Source: Entoloma clypeatum
Lineage: Eukaryota > Basidiomycota > Agaricomycetes > Agaricales > Entolomataceae
Reading direction: 5' to 3'
Assembly (NCBI GenBank): GCA_963565915.1
Contig: OY751496.1
Span: 3,574,654 to 3,638,653 of the forward strand
Length of the DNA: 64,000 nt
A program made the translations under genes and the position numbers. Under the pieces are notes generated by a model, which was given only the letters and a program-made list of their open reading frames with translations, made no database searches and was not told where the DNA came from. The first letter of the stretch is position 1, and every line of letters begins with the position of its first letter. Positions 10,445-22,550 of this stretch are shown here, piece by piece.

Positions 10445-12229
10445 TTATACAGATTCACATGATTCTAAGAGCATCCCAGAATCCTTCATTTTTCTCTCGA
10501 CGTTTTGGAGGCGATCCTTCGTGAGCAGATACATCAATTTTGCTGAATCTTTCTTCTTTCGGAGGTATGCGCTGGACCTCCTATCACGGGTGTATTGAGC
10601 TGCCCGCTTCTTGATGTTTATGATATCGTGGTACGCCAGGTCGGCCTTCATGCTCGCCAACCGCTGCTCCGATGTGAGATATGCAGAGATCCTCTTGTCA
10701 CAAAGTCGTTGTTGGCGGCATGGAACCTGGGGTGGAAGTCCGTGACTCCGCCGTGGCATCATGTTCTCTGGCGATCTGGTCCTTGTCTTTGGCATGACAA
10801 GGTTGGCCTGCCTGCTGTGCAAAAGAATTTGACCCATGTCGATCTGCGTGTTCGTCCGAGTCACCATTGTACTGGGCATCTTTATCCTCAATATTGCCAA
10901 CTGCGCTCCCAGATGAACCTTGTCCTTCATCATCCTGCCCTTCTCTCGCATGTTCTGATCCTTCACCCATTTCGTTGGGCAATGATGAAGGACGTCCATC
11001 GCCTGAACTATCTCGTTCGTTACATCCTCCTCCAGCTTCGTCAGATGCGGCGCCTGCGTCGTCGGACCATTCAGACCATACTATTGGTACTGGGCTGCCC
11101 CAATTAGAGCCTTCTTCTTCGTCACATTCTTCTCCACTGCCATGTCCTTCTTGTCCCTTGTCGTCGGCATTCGGTTCTCCTTTCTGTTCTCTGCGTTGTT
11201 CGTTTCGTTTCGAGCCTTTCGCCCGATTCTTGCGCTTGAGACGCTCCTGGTGAGGACCATCCTTCATCCTCGCGGGCCTCTCCTTCATCATACTCTTCTT
11301 CTGCATCCCGTCTTTCTCCTGCGCTCCATTCTTCTGCTACACCCCGTCCTTCCCCTTCTTTGTCCAATACAGCGCCTACTTCGTCGGACGAGTCGGGCCA
11401 TACTGCTACCGGCGGGGCCTATCCCTCACCATCAGAACCTTCTCCTCCTTCCTCATTTGTTTCTTTTCCGACGTGTCCTTCTCGTCTCTTGTCGTCGGCA
11501 CCGTTTAGTTCTCCTGGCTGTTCACTGCGACGTTTGATTCCTAGCCGTCGATGGCGGCATCCGAATCTATCTTCTTCGCTCGCCTCAGACTCTTTGACCA
11601 CGCGGCACAGGCACCTCTTCTTCGTCGCTTTCCGAATCCCTCGTCTCTTGGGGCTCGTCTTCCTGTGGGGATTCTACATCCGCCTCAAAACCGTCCTGTT
11701 GACCCTGGTCCACCGATCCGCCCGAAGCCTGGCGTGTACTGTGTTGAAGCCCCCCTTCGTATTGTGGGTCCCTGCAGCGCTCGAAGTCCCGTGCCAGAGG
11801 ATACTCGTGCCATCTCGATCACCACCCTGCTTAAATCGACTTGAACGCCTGCGTCGGACGTTCTCGACGCCGCGGCGTAACCTTGTATACCGAATGTTCC
11901 GATTTCTGGTTGACTCTCTCCTTTGATCTTCTTCACATCGCTGATCGTAGACCCAGTATCAACCTCGTTACCTGAGAGCACCCATAAAAAATAAACATAC
12001 CTTTCCAACATTTCCTACGAGACCGACGACAACTGGCGCACGTCGAACCACGCACATTCTTGTAACAAGGCCAACGTCTCAATAGGCATGGCAGGCATGA
12101 ATCCGGGAATTCGCTGCTAGTCCCCATCGCGGGCTCTTTGTATATCTGTCGGCGTTTACGAACCTGAGGCGACTCCGAGTCGTCATCGTCATCGAGAGGC
12201 ATCTCCGAAGCACTCCGTTTGGCCGGCAT
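10445..12229 (-). CDS. Acidic protein with Zn2Cys6-spaced cysteine motif
   Basis: A multi-exon minus-strand gene. The likely start is ATG 12229 (MPAKRSASEM), followed by an acidic run and a basic patch (VRKRRQ). Then come six cysteines spaced C-x2-C-x6-C-x8-C-x2-C-x6-C, exactly the spacing of a fungal Zn(II)2Cys6 cluster, though the loop residues are atypical. A clear intron follows (GTATGT to CTCTCAG, about 11982-12009), joining KCWK to GNEVDTG. Downstream the coding frame changes at least twice. Open segments include one with DFERCRDPQYEGG (about 11750-11650), acidic Glu/Asp/Gly-rich stretches (11600-10900), and a Lys/Arg-rich coiled-coil-like C-terminus ending in ESCESV at 10445. Two parts of the acidic region (about 11030-11300 and 11350-11620) look like an imperfect tandem duplication. 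Exon borders between 11900 and 10700 are unresolved. A DNA-binding role is possible; I do not recognise the exact family. Confidence 0.55.
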
Positions 12230-12626
12230 CGTCTTCAAATCCTCCAGCGTATAAGTCACTCCAATAGGCTGGCCCCCCTCCTACGTTGGACCTCGACATC
12301 GCGGTGGCTGCAATCTCTTGTTTTATGCTAACTGATGTTCCATCGGGTATGTGACTGCCCGAATTCGGAGAAAACAGTGTACCCCCACCTGCGTTTCTGC
12401 CTAAACTGGAACAGCTGGTGGACCCATCGTTTATAGACGCCATAGTCGACATAGAATATTCCGAGCCAGCAGCTTCGGTGCGGTATCTGTCGTTGAAAGC
12501 CTTGCACAGGGACAGTTTCCTGTCGAACCCAGGGACTTTGCACTTATTTCTTGATATGAACACACTTCCGACCATACGCTCAGAGCTCTTGGAGGGAAAA
12601 CCGATGAACATACAGCCAAATATCAT
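12230..12626 (-). CDS. Coding-like segment upstream, possible 5' exons
   Basis: The minus-strand frame 12626-12189 includes a Ser/Gly-rich stretch (SIKQEIAATAMSRSNVGGG) that looks like protein and overlaps the start of the Cys-motif gene in a different frame. It may be a 5' exon spliced into that gene or the end of a separate small gene. No family is recognised. Confidence 0.3.
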
Positions 12627-12629
12627 TGT

Positions 12630-13084
12630 GACGCCCCGGGAAAATTCACCTTCAGGCTAGCGTAGCTCGTAGCCCACTCCGCCGCGTCTGCATCCTCCGC
12701 CTGACACGCGAGTTGCACGCGAGTGCACATGGATTGAGCTGTTTAAGGTAGGCGGCTCTCCACCTGGATTCTGGGAACTCGTCTCTGGAGTTAGAAAACA
12801 TTTGAGTATACGATGTCGATGAAATGTTCGTGTTCAGGTCAAGTCTAAGTTGTATAAAAAAAGAATCACACGAAATCCACGTGCTCGTGTCATCACATGT
12901 CTTTTGCTCCCGCTCACTCTGCACCCAATGAGGAAGACATCAAACTCGGAATTTTGTTTTGAATGTTACTAAGTACAAATGGATGCGAGACTGCACACTG
13001 ACAGTACTGATAATACAAGAGCGTCCGCAAACGACGAGAGAACATACAACACAGCGCGACGTTTTTTTTTTTCGAGAAAAAAGG
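12630..13084. other. Intergenic; nothing recognised
   Basis: Contains the 3' side of the aldehyde dehydrogenase gene, including a run of ten T (about 13063-13072). No other gene, repeat or RNA was seen. Confidence 0.4.
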
Positions 13085-15334
13085 TTAAACGGTCTCGGAG
13101 AAGTTGACCTGGACAGCCTTGACGTTCGTATAGCTGTATAGAGGATACAATGGCTCAGCGAAAAACTTTCACCCTCACGAAGAGAGGAAATGGACGCACT
13201 GGAGTAGTGCGTACTCGCCGAGCTCACGTCCGATACCAGACTGCTTATACCCGCCAAACGGCACGTTGGGATAGAGGGTGTTGACGCAGTTGACCCAGGC
13301 GGTACCGGCCTTCAGCTTGTGGGCAGTCTGGAGAGCGCGGTTGATATCCTGGCTGAAGACGGCGGCGGCGAGGCCGTACACTATTGTATGGGGGCGAATG
13401 TGTGTCAATTACTGAGTTGGGAAATGAAAAGAAGATCGCACCGGTGTCGTTTGCTTGTCTGATGACGTCTGTATAACGATGGGACGAGAGAAGTGAGAGA
13501 TGGGGAGCAAGTTTGGGGCTACGGACCTTCTTCATCTTCGAACTTGATTACAACACCAACGGGACCAAAGATCTCTTCTTTGACGATCTTCATCTCCGGC
13601 TTGGTTTCCGTGAAAATGGTGGGGTTGATGAAGTATCCCTCATCACCGTGGCGGTCACCGCCATAGTGGACGGTCGCTCCCTCTTGCTTGCCAGCATCGA
13701 TGTAGCCCATGATACGCTGAAGGCAGGACACGCGGTCAATGGCTTGTGGGTTAAAGACGACGAATGATGACCCACATCGAACTGGATCTGAGAGACTTGC
13801 GGCCCTTGGTTGACGTCGGGCAAAAATGGATCGCCGATCTTGATCGCTGCGGCCTTCTCGGTGAACAACTGGAGGAACTTGTCGTAAATCCCCGATTGGA
13901 CGAAGATACGAGATCCAGCGCAACACGTCTGGCCGTGATTCCAGCTGCCCATTACACCTCGGATCAGTACATGAACGAGAAGGGCAAAGACCAGAAACTG
14001 GAAGCACGCACAAGATACCGTGGGCAGACCAGGACGCAGCCTTTTCGAGATCCGCATCGTTGAAGATGATGTTGGGGCTCTTTCCGCCCAGTTCGAGTGT
14101 GACCTCCTTCAAGTTGCTCTTCGCTGCCGCCTCCATGACCTTGCGGCCGACGAGCGTGCTGCCGGTGAAAGAGACTTTTTCAATCAAGGGGTGCTCGCTG
14201 ATCGCCTGTCCGACGGTTTGACCATAGCCAGTGATGATGTTGACGACGCCAGGTGGGAAACCGGCTTCGTTGATCAGATGGGCCATTCTGATAGCTGTGA
14301 GAGGCGTGAATTCCGAAGGCTGCCGGGGAGGTCATGGGTAAGTCCAAGGGGTCAGATGTTCAAAAGGAACCGACCTTCAAAATGATAGAGTTGCCTGTGG
14401 CGAGAGCTGTGAATGGGTTTTTAGCACCGATCAAGAGCGGGTGCTTGCTTTACAAACCAGGACCAATTTTCCATGTGAAGAGAAGCACTGGTAGGAAGGG
14501 TAAGCCGACCGGAACAAAGAAGAAAGAATACAATGCGGAACATACGGGGAAAGTTCCAGGGGAGAATTTGTCCCTATTCACGAGTCGAGGTTAGAGATCA
14601 CGGCGCAAGTCAGGACGAATGATACTCACCACCACTCCGATGGGTTCGTGTCTGGTATAGATCAGCTTCTTCTCGTCCGTCTGGTGAACTGTGAGCACAG
14701 GAGATTTGTGCGATTTTGGGGAAGCATACCTCGATCGTCTTTCCATGAAGCTTATCTGCCCAGCCGGCATAATACTTTATGACTTCAATCGCAAAAGTTA
14801 TATCGACGCCATGTGCCCAGGAATATGTTTTCCCTGTAACAACACATTATCACCAACTTCGAACATGTATGAAAGAGAAGACACACCATTGTCCAAAGCC
14901 TCGAGCGCAGCCAGTTCTTCCTTATTTTCCTGCATCAAAGTTGCGAGCTTGTTAAGGAGAGCCCCACGTTTCGCACCCGGTGCGTTGAGACCCCATGCTG
15001 TCTCGAACGCCTTATGCGCAGCTGCGACCGCAAGGTCGATATCCTTGGCTGTGCCCTCGGTGATCTTGGTGATGACCTTTCCGGTCGCTGGAGAGTTGTG
15101 TTGGTGTAAGGGTTACGCTCAGAACCAGAGGCGATCGACATACAGGGATTGACGATCCTGACACGATTATCGATAATCAGATCGTATTCGATCTGCCTAG
15201 TTTGGTCGCACTCACTCGATTTCAGCATTACTGGCGCCATCAACGAACTGGCCATTGATGAAGAGACCGGTAGAGAAGGATGTCTTGCCTTTGTAGACAG
15301 GCGTGTCCCATTCGTGCGAGAAGACGGAAGGCAT
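13085..15334 (-). CDS. Aldehyde dehydrogenase (NAD(P)-dependent), many introns
   Basis: ALDH superfamily enzyme, oxidising aldehydes to acids with NAD(P). Start ATG 15334 ([18 protein letters not shown]). Exons resolved by splice sites: 15334-15216, a 14 nt exon 15157-15144, 15087-14887 and 14833-14730, giving [18 protein letters not shown] and [13 protein letters not shown]. Later exons carry [56 protein letters not shown] (general-base Glu), [11 protein letters not shown] (catalytic Cys), [10 protein letters not shown] and [15 protein letters not shown], and a last exon ending VQVNFSETV with TAA at 13085. Order and spacing match a complete enzyme of roughly 500 residues. One problem: from exon 4 (ends 14730) to the next exon (TRHEPIG frame), the only canonical AG (14689) leaves the frame one base short, so either a 1-base error or deletion or an unusual splice is present. 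It is probably a host gene with a TATA box 43 bp upstream. Confidence 0.88.
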
Positions 15335-15376
15335 TATCGCTGTTAGAGAGGGAGAAGAGCTTGAGAGATCAGCGTC

Positions 15377-15383
15377 TTTTATA
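15377..15383 (-). promoter_or_regulatory. TATA box of the aldehyde dehydrogenase gene
   Basis: TATAAAA on the minus strand, 43 bp upstream of the ATG at 15334. This leaves room for a short leader and fits a TATA-driven fungal promoter. Confidence 0.55.
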
Positions 15384-16005
15384 GACAGACCCTTTGGCGT
15401 TTTACTAATGGAGGACCCAAGTAGTTAGCTGAGTCAGCGTTTGGTCAGCTGGCCTCAAAATTCTTCCACAAGTGCTCCGCAAATCGGACACATCACTTGA
15501 AGTTTGCATCAGAATTATTTCAGCAGTGATGTGTCCCCCGAACCAAGAAACAGTAAGCGTGTTGTTCGTTATTATCTTACTCGATGGGAAACCAGGACGC
15601 CTCATCTGGGAGAAAGAAAGTTACATCCTCGGCCTGAGAGTCGATTTTCACAGCGATGCGTAATTCACGTCGTAGAGCTATATGTCTTGAACTGAAAAAC
15701 GACGTGAGTTTCCCCCGTTGATATTGCCGCCGCCTCTCAGGAAGCGCCGCCCGCCGAGTGCTCTTAGGAGGACAAGGCGTCATGTACCGAGAAGCGCGGC
15801 CATCAAAACCGCAGGTACGAGTAGCAGGGCTCAACAAAGGAGCCAGAGCAGGAAAACGTTACCATATGACGTGTACGGGTCAATGTGGAGCTGAGGCAGA
15901 GGAAAGAGAAGAACGTATCGATCATCGCCACTTTGGACGTTCTTTGTAACTGTAAGACTTAGACCGGGTTAGGAGCGGTTTACGACTCGGGTGTGAGCCT
16001 GACGA
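15384..16005. other. Intergenic, upstream of aldehyde dehydrogenase
   Basis: Presumed promoter region of the aldehyde dehydrogenase gene. Short frames on both strands lack motifs. The CATAGCA repeats begin to its right. Confidence 0.35.
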
Positions 16006-16009
16006 GAGG

Positions 16010-17815
16010 GGGAAGCACAACATCAGCAAACTGTGATTTTGATCAAACCAAACTATAGCAAACACACTCAAAGTCATAGCACCACATAGCATTGCGGAGC
16101 GCCATACCGTCCTATAGCATTCCATAGCATTCCATAGTGTGGTACCATTGTAGCTAAACATCAGCAAACCCTGATTTTTCCCACAAGCATGTCATAGCAA
16201 ACTCATCGTTCCCACAACATGTCATAGCAAATTGCTTTAGCCGACAATGCCCTAGGACCCTGTAGTGTCCACAGCATCCGTAGTTCATAGCATCCATAGT
16301 TCATAGCATCCATAGTAAATACAGAATTTCGGGGCAAAACTCATATATTTGTTGTCAAGTAGCTACTGATGCAAGGATTGGAGTAACTACAATTGTAACT
16401 ACTCATTAAAAAACTCCCTCCATGAATCTGAAGTCAGAGGGCCATGGTGCAGGTGGGTCAGGTGGGTCAGGCATTGAGGAAGACAACTGGAAGACGACGG
16501 GACAACAGGAATTTGATGCTGTCGAACATTGGACCTGGTTGAACCATATTTGGAATTTGCTGATTGATCGGCAACTACCAAAAATTACAGTGTCGTGCCA
16601 CATCACGAATTTGCTTAAGTCCCTCATTCCTGTTCCTGCCACCACACATTCTGCCTCGCTCTTCGTCCTCTTCTGTCATGGTGCATGGTGTGAGGAAAAT
16701 GCATGGCAAGTGTCTTATCCCTCTCACCCTTGCTGACATGCCTGTAAGCAGACAATCCATCGGCACATGGTCATTCATGAACTCCCCACTGCACCACCTC
16801 CATTCCCGTGTGACAATATGTGCTCAACCCACTGCCCCTCCTGTTCTCACATGCTCTGTTTGGGCCTGCCCCGCGAATGTGGTAAGTGGTCCCACACTCT
16901 CTTTTATTGTCTGACAAATTCTTCACAGGTTAGTTATGATTGCTCTTAATTTATGTCTTGGGGTCACGTTGACTGGGATGCGGCCATTGATGCCAAATGT
17001 GGTTGTGGCCTCTGTTGTCGCCTCAATCCGTGTCGCCCACCCCCACCAATGCCCACCAAGATTGAAGAAGAACCTCCGACTTTCATTCGACTGTATCACG
17101 GTCTTTTTGTTTTCTTTTTTCATTTCTTTCTTCTTATGTCTATGATATTATAGACTGCCTCCGCCCATCCATGTGCCGAAATACCCCGGCGCTAACCAAC
17201 ACCGACCAGAACCCATCAATGTCAAGCAACAACCATCCGGCACCTCCATGTCCAACCCATTGCATGTGAACTGCATGCACCGAATGCATCCAAACACATT
17301 TGATGGCATTCCATTTACGTTTACATTCATGTGCAGGATTTTAAACGACGTTCGCATTCGCGTTCACTTAGAAGGGGCTTCTTTTTTTGGGTTTAGTGTA
17401 ATTTTTGTATCTATATAGCTGCCTCTCCATATATATTCTTTTTGGAACTCCCCTTGCCTATCGTGTGTTGTGAATTCAGGATGCGCTGGCATGGTATCCG
17501 GGGACAGAACTAAATGCGGCATTGAAAGGACCCTGTCTGGCCAATGCTATGGAGAAGGACCCTGTCTGTCAAGTGCTAGACAGCACTCAACAGCACATCC
17601 CTGATTCTAGACAGAAGTGATGTGGGAATTGACAGCACTCCATAGCAAAGCACCCTTGCTATGGGGCTATGATGCTATACAGTGCTGTGGAGTGTTGGCT
17701 AACACGGTCAGGGTTTGCTGGTGAATAGCATTCCATAGTCACATAACATTTCATAGTCATATAGCATTTTGTAGTATACTGTACTGCCAGAGCATGACAT
17801 AGCCTGATACTATAA
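16010..17815. repeat. Zone of CATAGCATTCCATAG-type repeats, element remnant
   Basis: Two clusters of short related words frame about 1.2 kb. The left cluster (about 16040-16320) has many copies of CATAGCA, CATAGCATTCCATAG and CATAGCATCCATAG. The right cluster (about 17510-17800) has CCATAGCA, its inverse TGCTATGG, ATAGCATTCCATAG and CATTTCATAGTCATA. Matching inverted words CAGCAAACCCTGA (about 16163) and TCAGGGTTTGCTG (about 17709) also occur. This is the pattern of complex subterminal repeats of a large DNA transposon. The interior (16400-17450) has open frames on both strands, such as 16422-16736 on the plus strand, with no recognised motif. Exact ends and duplication were not found. Confidence 0.5.
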
Positions 17816-17819
17816 CTGC

Positions 17820-17945
17820 CCCAGTAGTATTATAATGGTTTGGTCATGTCTTTCTCATACACAAGAGATGTGCATCATAATGTGGGGACTTGGAATGAAT
17901 TATAATATAACATAGAGACAAAAGTAGTAACATTATAATGTTGCA
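17820..17945 (+). repeat. Second ATTATAATG cluster
   Basis: Four copies or near-copies of the motif of 4930-5480: ATTATAATGG near 17828, ATCATAATGTG near 17874, ATTATAATAT near 17900 and the palindromic CATTATAATG near 17932. The shared motif suggests that the two zones come from related KDZ-type elements. Confidence 0.5.
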
Positions 17946-17949
17946 GCGG

Positions 17950-18596
17950 AAATACTAATACACCCTATGCATTCACATATGACAGGACATGCCCTGCCCC
18001 TGCCATCGGTCGGTGTCTGCTCAATGTCATCCCCCCCTGCCCTCTCGCTTGTCCGTCCCATTTCCCGCCCACCGCCATTGCCTATCGGTTATGGTCTTGC
18101 TCTCCACCGTCTCTGGCGGCGTCGCCCCGCTTCCTGTTGTCGCTGTCGTCATTTCCTATCCAACCATCCTGCCTGCCGCATGTCGTCGTCATCATGTGTT
18201 CTCCCCATGTGTCGTTGGGAGTGGTGAGTTGGCCTTGTGGTCGGCGAGCGTCGTTACCTTCCTTCTTGCCTTGTGTCGCTTCATGTCCTGAATGTGTTCC
18301 CATCTAGTCGTCGACATGTGTCATTGGGCGTGGTATGTTGCATTTGGCATTGAGGGCGGTTCATGGTCTTGATTCGGTGTTAGGCGTGGTGGGCTTCAGC
18401 AGTGGCGAGGTGTTGGGAGAGGGGAGGGGGAAGCGGGGAGAGGGAGAGGGAGAGAAAGAGGCCACATCAACCCTTGGCCGTGGTCTGCGCGTCACGGAAA
18501 TTTTCGGCCGCGACAAAATCAAAATTTTGTCGCACCGTGTCATGTGTCACAGGCCCGACAAATTGATTGAAATGCTACAGTAAATTCTCCACACAC
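17950..18596. other. Intergenic; no gene recognised
   Basis: Pyrimidine-rich (18000-18300) and purine-rich (18410-18460, GGGAGAG repeats) stretches. Frames here are simple-sequence products. The right edge is the AGTTG duplication (18597-18601) of the copia element. Confidence 0.35.
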
Positions 18597-18601
18597 AGTT
18601 G

Positions 18602-18765
18602 TGTTGATAGGTACTGTAAGGGTGAGGAATGCGCTTAGAAGCAGACCAGTGAGGAGGCGATCTGGGGTGTGTACATATATTTGGTCATGTCTGTTTATCG
18701 ACTATATGTACTGATTACCGTTTGGCTTGTCAGATGATCGTCTGCGGTACGATCGTGCGTCAACA
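18602..18765 (-). repeat. copia 3' LTR (164 bp)
   Basis: The left, 3' LTR by element orientation. It contains a 5 bp duplication (GGTACTGTAA versus GGTAA) and 15 extra bases near 18730-18745 compared with the other LTR. Confidence 0.92.
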
Positions 18766-18772
18766 CTCCCCC

Positions 18773-21700
18773 TCAAGCCACGGATATCCCAAGCTCGTAG
18801 CGATGTTGAGTGAATTTGGGTGGAGGTAGTGCTTTGGTTAGGATATCAACAGTCTGTTGAGGGTCCCAACAATCTTGTAAGGTTATATGTCCAAGTTCAA
18901 TTTGTTGATGAATCCAGTGCCACCGAATTTCCATATGTTTGGATCGTTTATGAAATATGGGCTTTTTAGCCATTGCGATGGAGCCGTTGTTGTCGCCCAG
19001 GAGAAGGATAGGGTCTGCTGTTGGGAAGCCTAACTCTTCATATAGAGTTTTCAGCCAGATGAGTTCTCGTCCAGCTTCTGATAATGCAACATATTCAGCT
19101 TCCGTGGATGATAGGGCAACAATAGTTTGTTTTTGAGATCCTCAGGTTATCGCGCCGCCACTATTCAGGAAGACATATCCCGAAGTTGAACGACAATCAT
19201 CAGCGTTTGCATATGCAGCATCGGCATAACCATGAAATGGAGATTTTGTTGTCTCCTCCCCCTTATGGTACGTAATGCCATAGTTTTTTGTTCCAGCAAG
19301 ATAATGAAGTACATGTTTAGCTGCCATGTAATGCAAAGTGCTTGGGTTTCCTACATATGCAGCAAGACGGTTTACTGCAAATGAAATATCAGGATGAGTA
19401 GCGGTCGCTAGGAATTGGAGGGAACCAATTATATTGGCATATGAGTTGCTGGCGTTATATGCATGTGTTTCTGGGTTAGGTTCAAGGACGATATTTGGAT
19501 CAAGGGGAGTTTGGACGGGGTTCACATCCTGCATACTGTGAGTACATAAAATGCTTTCAATGTATTGTTTTTGAGTTAACATTATTGTGTCGTCAGTTTG
19601 TGTAATTTCGATACCGACGATTTTGGCAGGATTCCCCATGTCCGTTAATTCAAGAATAGATGATAATTCAAGCTTCATTTTCTTCATCAGTTCATCCGTC
19701 GTCGTAAAAATAAGTAGGTCGTAAACCCAGACAGTAATGATTTTGAGTTGTCGTGCATCCGTTGAATGTACATGCAAGGATCAGACCACAACGGCCTGAA
19801 TCCGATTGACTTTAATTGTTGGTCGAGCGCGATGTTCCACTCGTGGCCAGCTTGTTTCAAGCCATAGATAGTTTTGATGAGACAGCATATTTGGTGAGTT
19901 CCATCATCATAACCCACAGGCTGTTTCATATAGACTTGTTCCTGCAGGTTACCGTTTAGGTAGGCACCTTTTATGTCCATTTGTTGGACTTTTAACCCTA
20001 ATTTTGGCATGAGTGCCGCAATTGCCCTGATCATTTCAAGGTGAACGACAGGTGCATATGTTTCATTAAAGTCTTGCCCCAGGCGTTGGGCAAATCCTTT
20101 TGCCACTAATCTTGCCTTATATTTGATTAATTTTCCCTCTTTATTATGCTTTTTCGTGAGTACCCATTTATTAGGTATTGGTTTGACATCCAGCGATTTA
20201 TCAACAAGCTCCCAGGTCCCATTTTCTGATAGTTGATGAAGTTCGGTGTCAATCGCTTTCTCCCATTCAGGAGAGTCACAAGCATTTTTAGGGACTTGGG
20301 ATCATTGCCGCCAAGAGGGGTTTCTGAAAAAACATGATATATGATGTCGGCAGAGGTAAGGGTTATTTCATTTGTTTCTTCTTCATCTGGGAACCTCCAG
20401 GGTTCATTTAGCCTGTTATAATCAAGGCGCAGCTTCTTTCGAGAAATTCGGGGTTCCTCAGAAGGATCTCTGTTTCTTTTATTAGCTTCCGATGTGTCAA
20501 TCATTTGACTGTGTCCCTCGTTTTCCTCCCCCTCAGATAAAATATCTGGAGAGAGTTCTATTTTGATACCTTCAATTGGTGGAGGGTTTTTGTCGGAGGC
20601 AGGGATGAAATGAAAGTTACAAGAGGTGAGTACTCTCCTTGTTTTGGGATCAAAATATTTTACTGAATTGGACCCATCTTCGAAACCGATGAAGATCTTT
20701 TTGGTTGAACGAGGGTCAAATTTTCCCTTTCTCTTGTTACCTTGCCGTAAAATCCACACCGGTGCGCCAAATTCACGAAGGTGTGTGACATTTGGTTTTT
20801 CATTGGACCATTTTTCAATTGGTGTAACATTTTTTAGAGTTCAAGTATATGCCTGATTACAGATATATGCCGCATGTAGAACTGCATGTTCCCAGAGGTA
20901 TGGTCTGAGATTTTGAGCAGCTATCATAGCTCTCGTAAGTTCTTGCAGTATCCAATTGTTACGTTTGGCAATGCCATTTTGAGAGGATGAATATGGCGCT
21001 GTAAGTTGGACTCCTATGCCTTTCTTCTGACACCATTTGATTAGATCTTTAAAATCACCTTTCCCGTCAATTCGGATCTCTTCGGGGGTCATGCTATGTG
21101 TCTTTAGGTAGGTAAGGTAATCTGTGACTTTTTGCGTCACATCACTCTTTTTTGCCAGACCTTTTACAGTTATCACATGTGTGAATTCATCAACAAGATC
21201 AAGAAAATAGTTATTTCCTTGTAGCGATGTTACGGGCATGGGGCCGACAACATCAAGATGAGTTATCTGCCCAGGTTTTGTTGCACGTCGCGGTGCAACT
21301 TTTGGAAATGGCTTAACAGTCTGTTTAGCCATAGTACATGCCACGCAGTCTGGTTTTGGGCTTTTCAAGTCAATATCAAGACCGGTTACCAGGCCGTCGT
21401 CTACCATTTTTTGAAGGCCACTATATCCCATATGACCAAAACAACGGTGCCATGTCTCCCAGTCTGGCAAAGTTTTTTTTTGTCGTGCTGGTTGCTTGGA
21501 GGGTTTAAGAATTTGATATGAATCCTGTTCAAGAGTAGGCATTCGAATTTTGAAATTTAGTTTATAAAGGTTATTTTCTGTTTTATCACCCTCAATTAAA
21601 CGCTGACCATTTTTATCAAGCATGTATAGTTTTGCATGATCAATTTTGAGATGACCACCATGCCTGTCCCATCGACCAATGGAAAATAAGTTTTGTGGGT

Positions 21701-21944
21701 TATTGGGAATGTATAATACATCCGTCAATTGTAGAATATGTTTTTGTCCATTTACGTTGGACTTGATTTGAACTGTTCCGCGTCCTTCAGGCAAGGTTTT
21801 ACAGCCTGCCACCCCTTGAACAGTTACATTGTTAAGGGGTTCATATCTGATGAAGGCATCACATGAGTTTACTATGTGAGAGGTAGTCGCCAAGTCAGCC
21901 AACCAATCATAAAAACAACTGTGGTCCATGAAGGACCCATCCAT
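18773..21944 (-). pseudogene. copia pol: protease, integrase, RT, RNase H (broken)
   Basis: Four frames in one direction cover a copia polyprotein. 21944-20841: protease region where the usual D-S-G reads DLATTSHI; GAG-pre-integrase zinc motif (HRCFGHMGYSGL with CVACTMAK); integrase core with HLDVVGPMP and IRIDGKGDF, but the catalytic Glu block reads NGIAKRNN, Lys replacing Glu. A TGA at about 20841 interrupts AYT-TLKN. 20759-20127: integrase C-terminal region up to a frameshift near 20290. 20106-19687 and 19777-18773: reverse transcriptase with MDIKGAYLNG and YGLKQAGHEWN, then the catalytic box as VWVYDLLIF instead of VYVDDLL, so one Asp is missing. RNase H follows (HGYADAAYANAD, STEAEYVALSE), interrupted by TGA at 19142 where Trp is expected. 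It cannot make an active enzyme. Confidence 0.93.
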
Positions 21945-22550
21945 TTTGTCTAACTCAGGATACTATCCTGAGCTATAACTAGATACATAGGTTTGTAATG
22001 CTTTCTGGCCGTTATCATCCACTTCTTCAATGTATGCCATGGATGTTACTTCATCTTTTTGCAGCTGTTTCTATCCTTTGTCTTTATCATCTGCCTCACA
22101 TTTGCATTTTTCGAGGTGGCCACGGCATCTCGCCGGATCACAGCCCCAGTACCCGCACTTTACACATTTGGGTTTACCTTTAAATCAGCAATTATCCCAA
22201 GTGTGGCCAGGAATATTACAGTAACCACAACATTTTGGATTTCCTGACTTTTTGGGACTGTTGGAAATATGGGCAGCAAGGGATATGGATGTGACAGGCT
22301 GAGATGGTGACAGACAAGGAGGTTGTGTAGTGGAGGTAGTAGGACGGCACGGTATAGAGGTCGTCGTGGCAAAAGTGTGGTCAGCATGAGCCTGCAAAGT
22401 TCGATACTTTTCTTTGAGAAAGCCCATAAAGGCTGGCGAGGAGATGGAATGTTTGTCGTTCGGGTCTTTACTATACCCAAGATAAATGTCAGTAATGTTG
22501 TCCCAGGTAGGGGGTAGGGATGAAGCTATGATATTTTTAAACATTGTATC

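Noticed and set aside
16422..16736. Plus-strand frame as a gene
   Set aside because: No family motif or splice structure, and it lies within a repeat-bounded element remnant.
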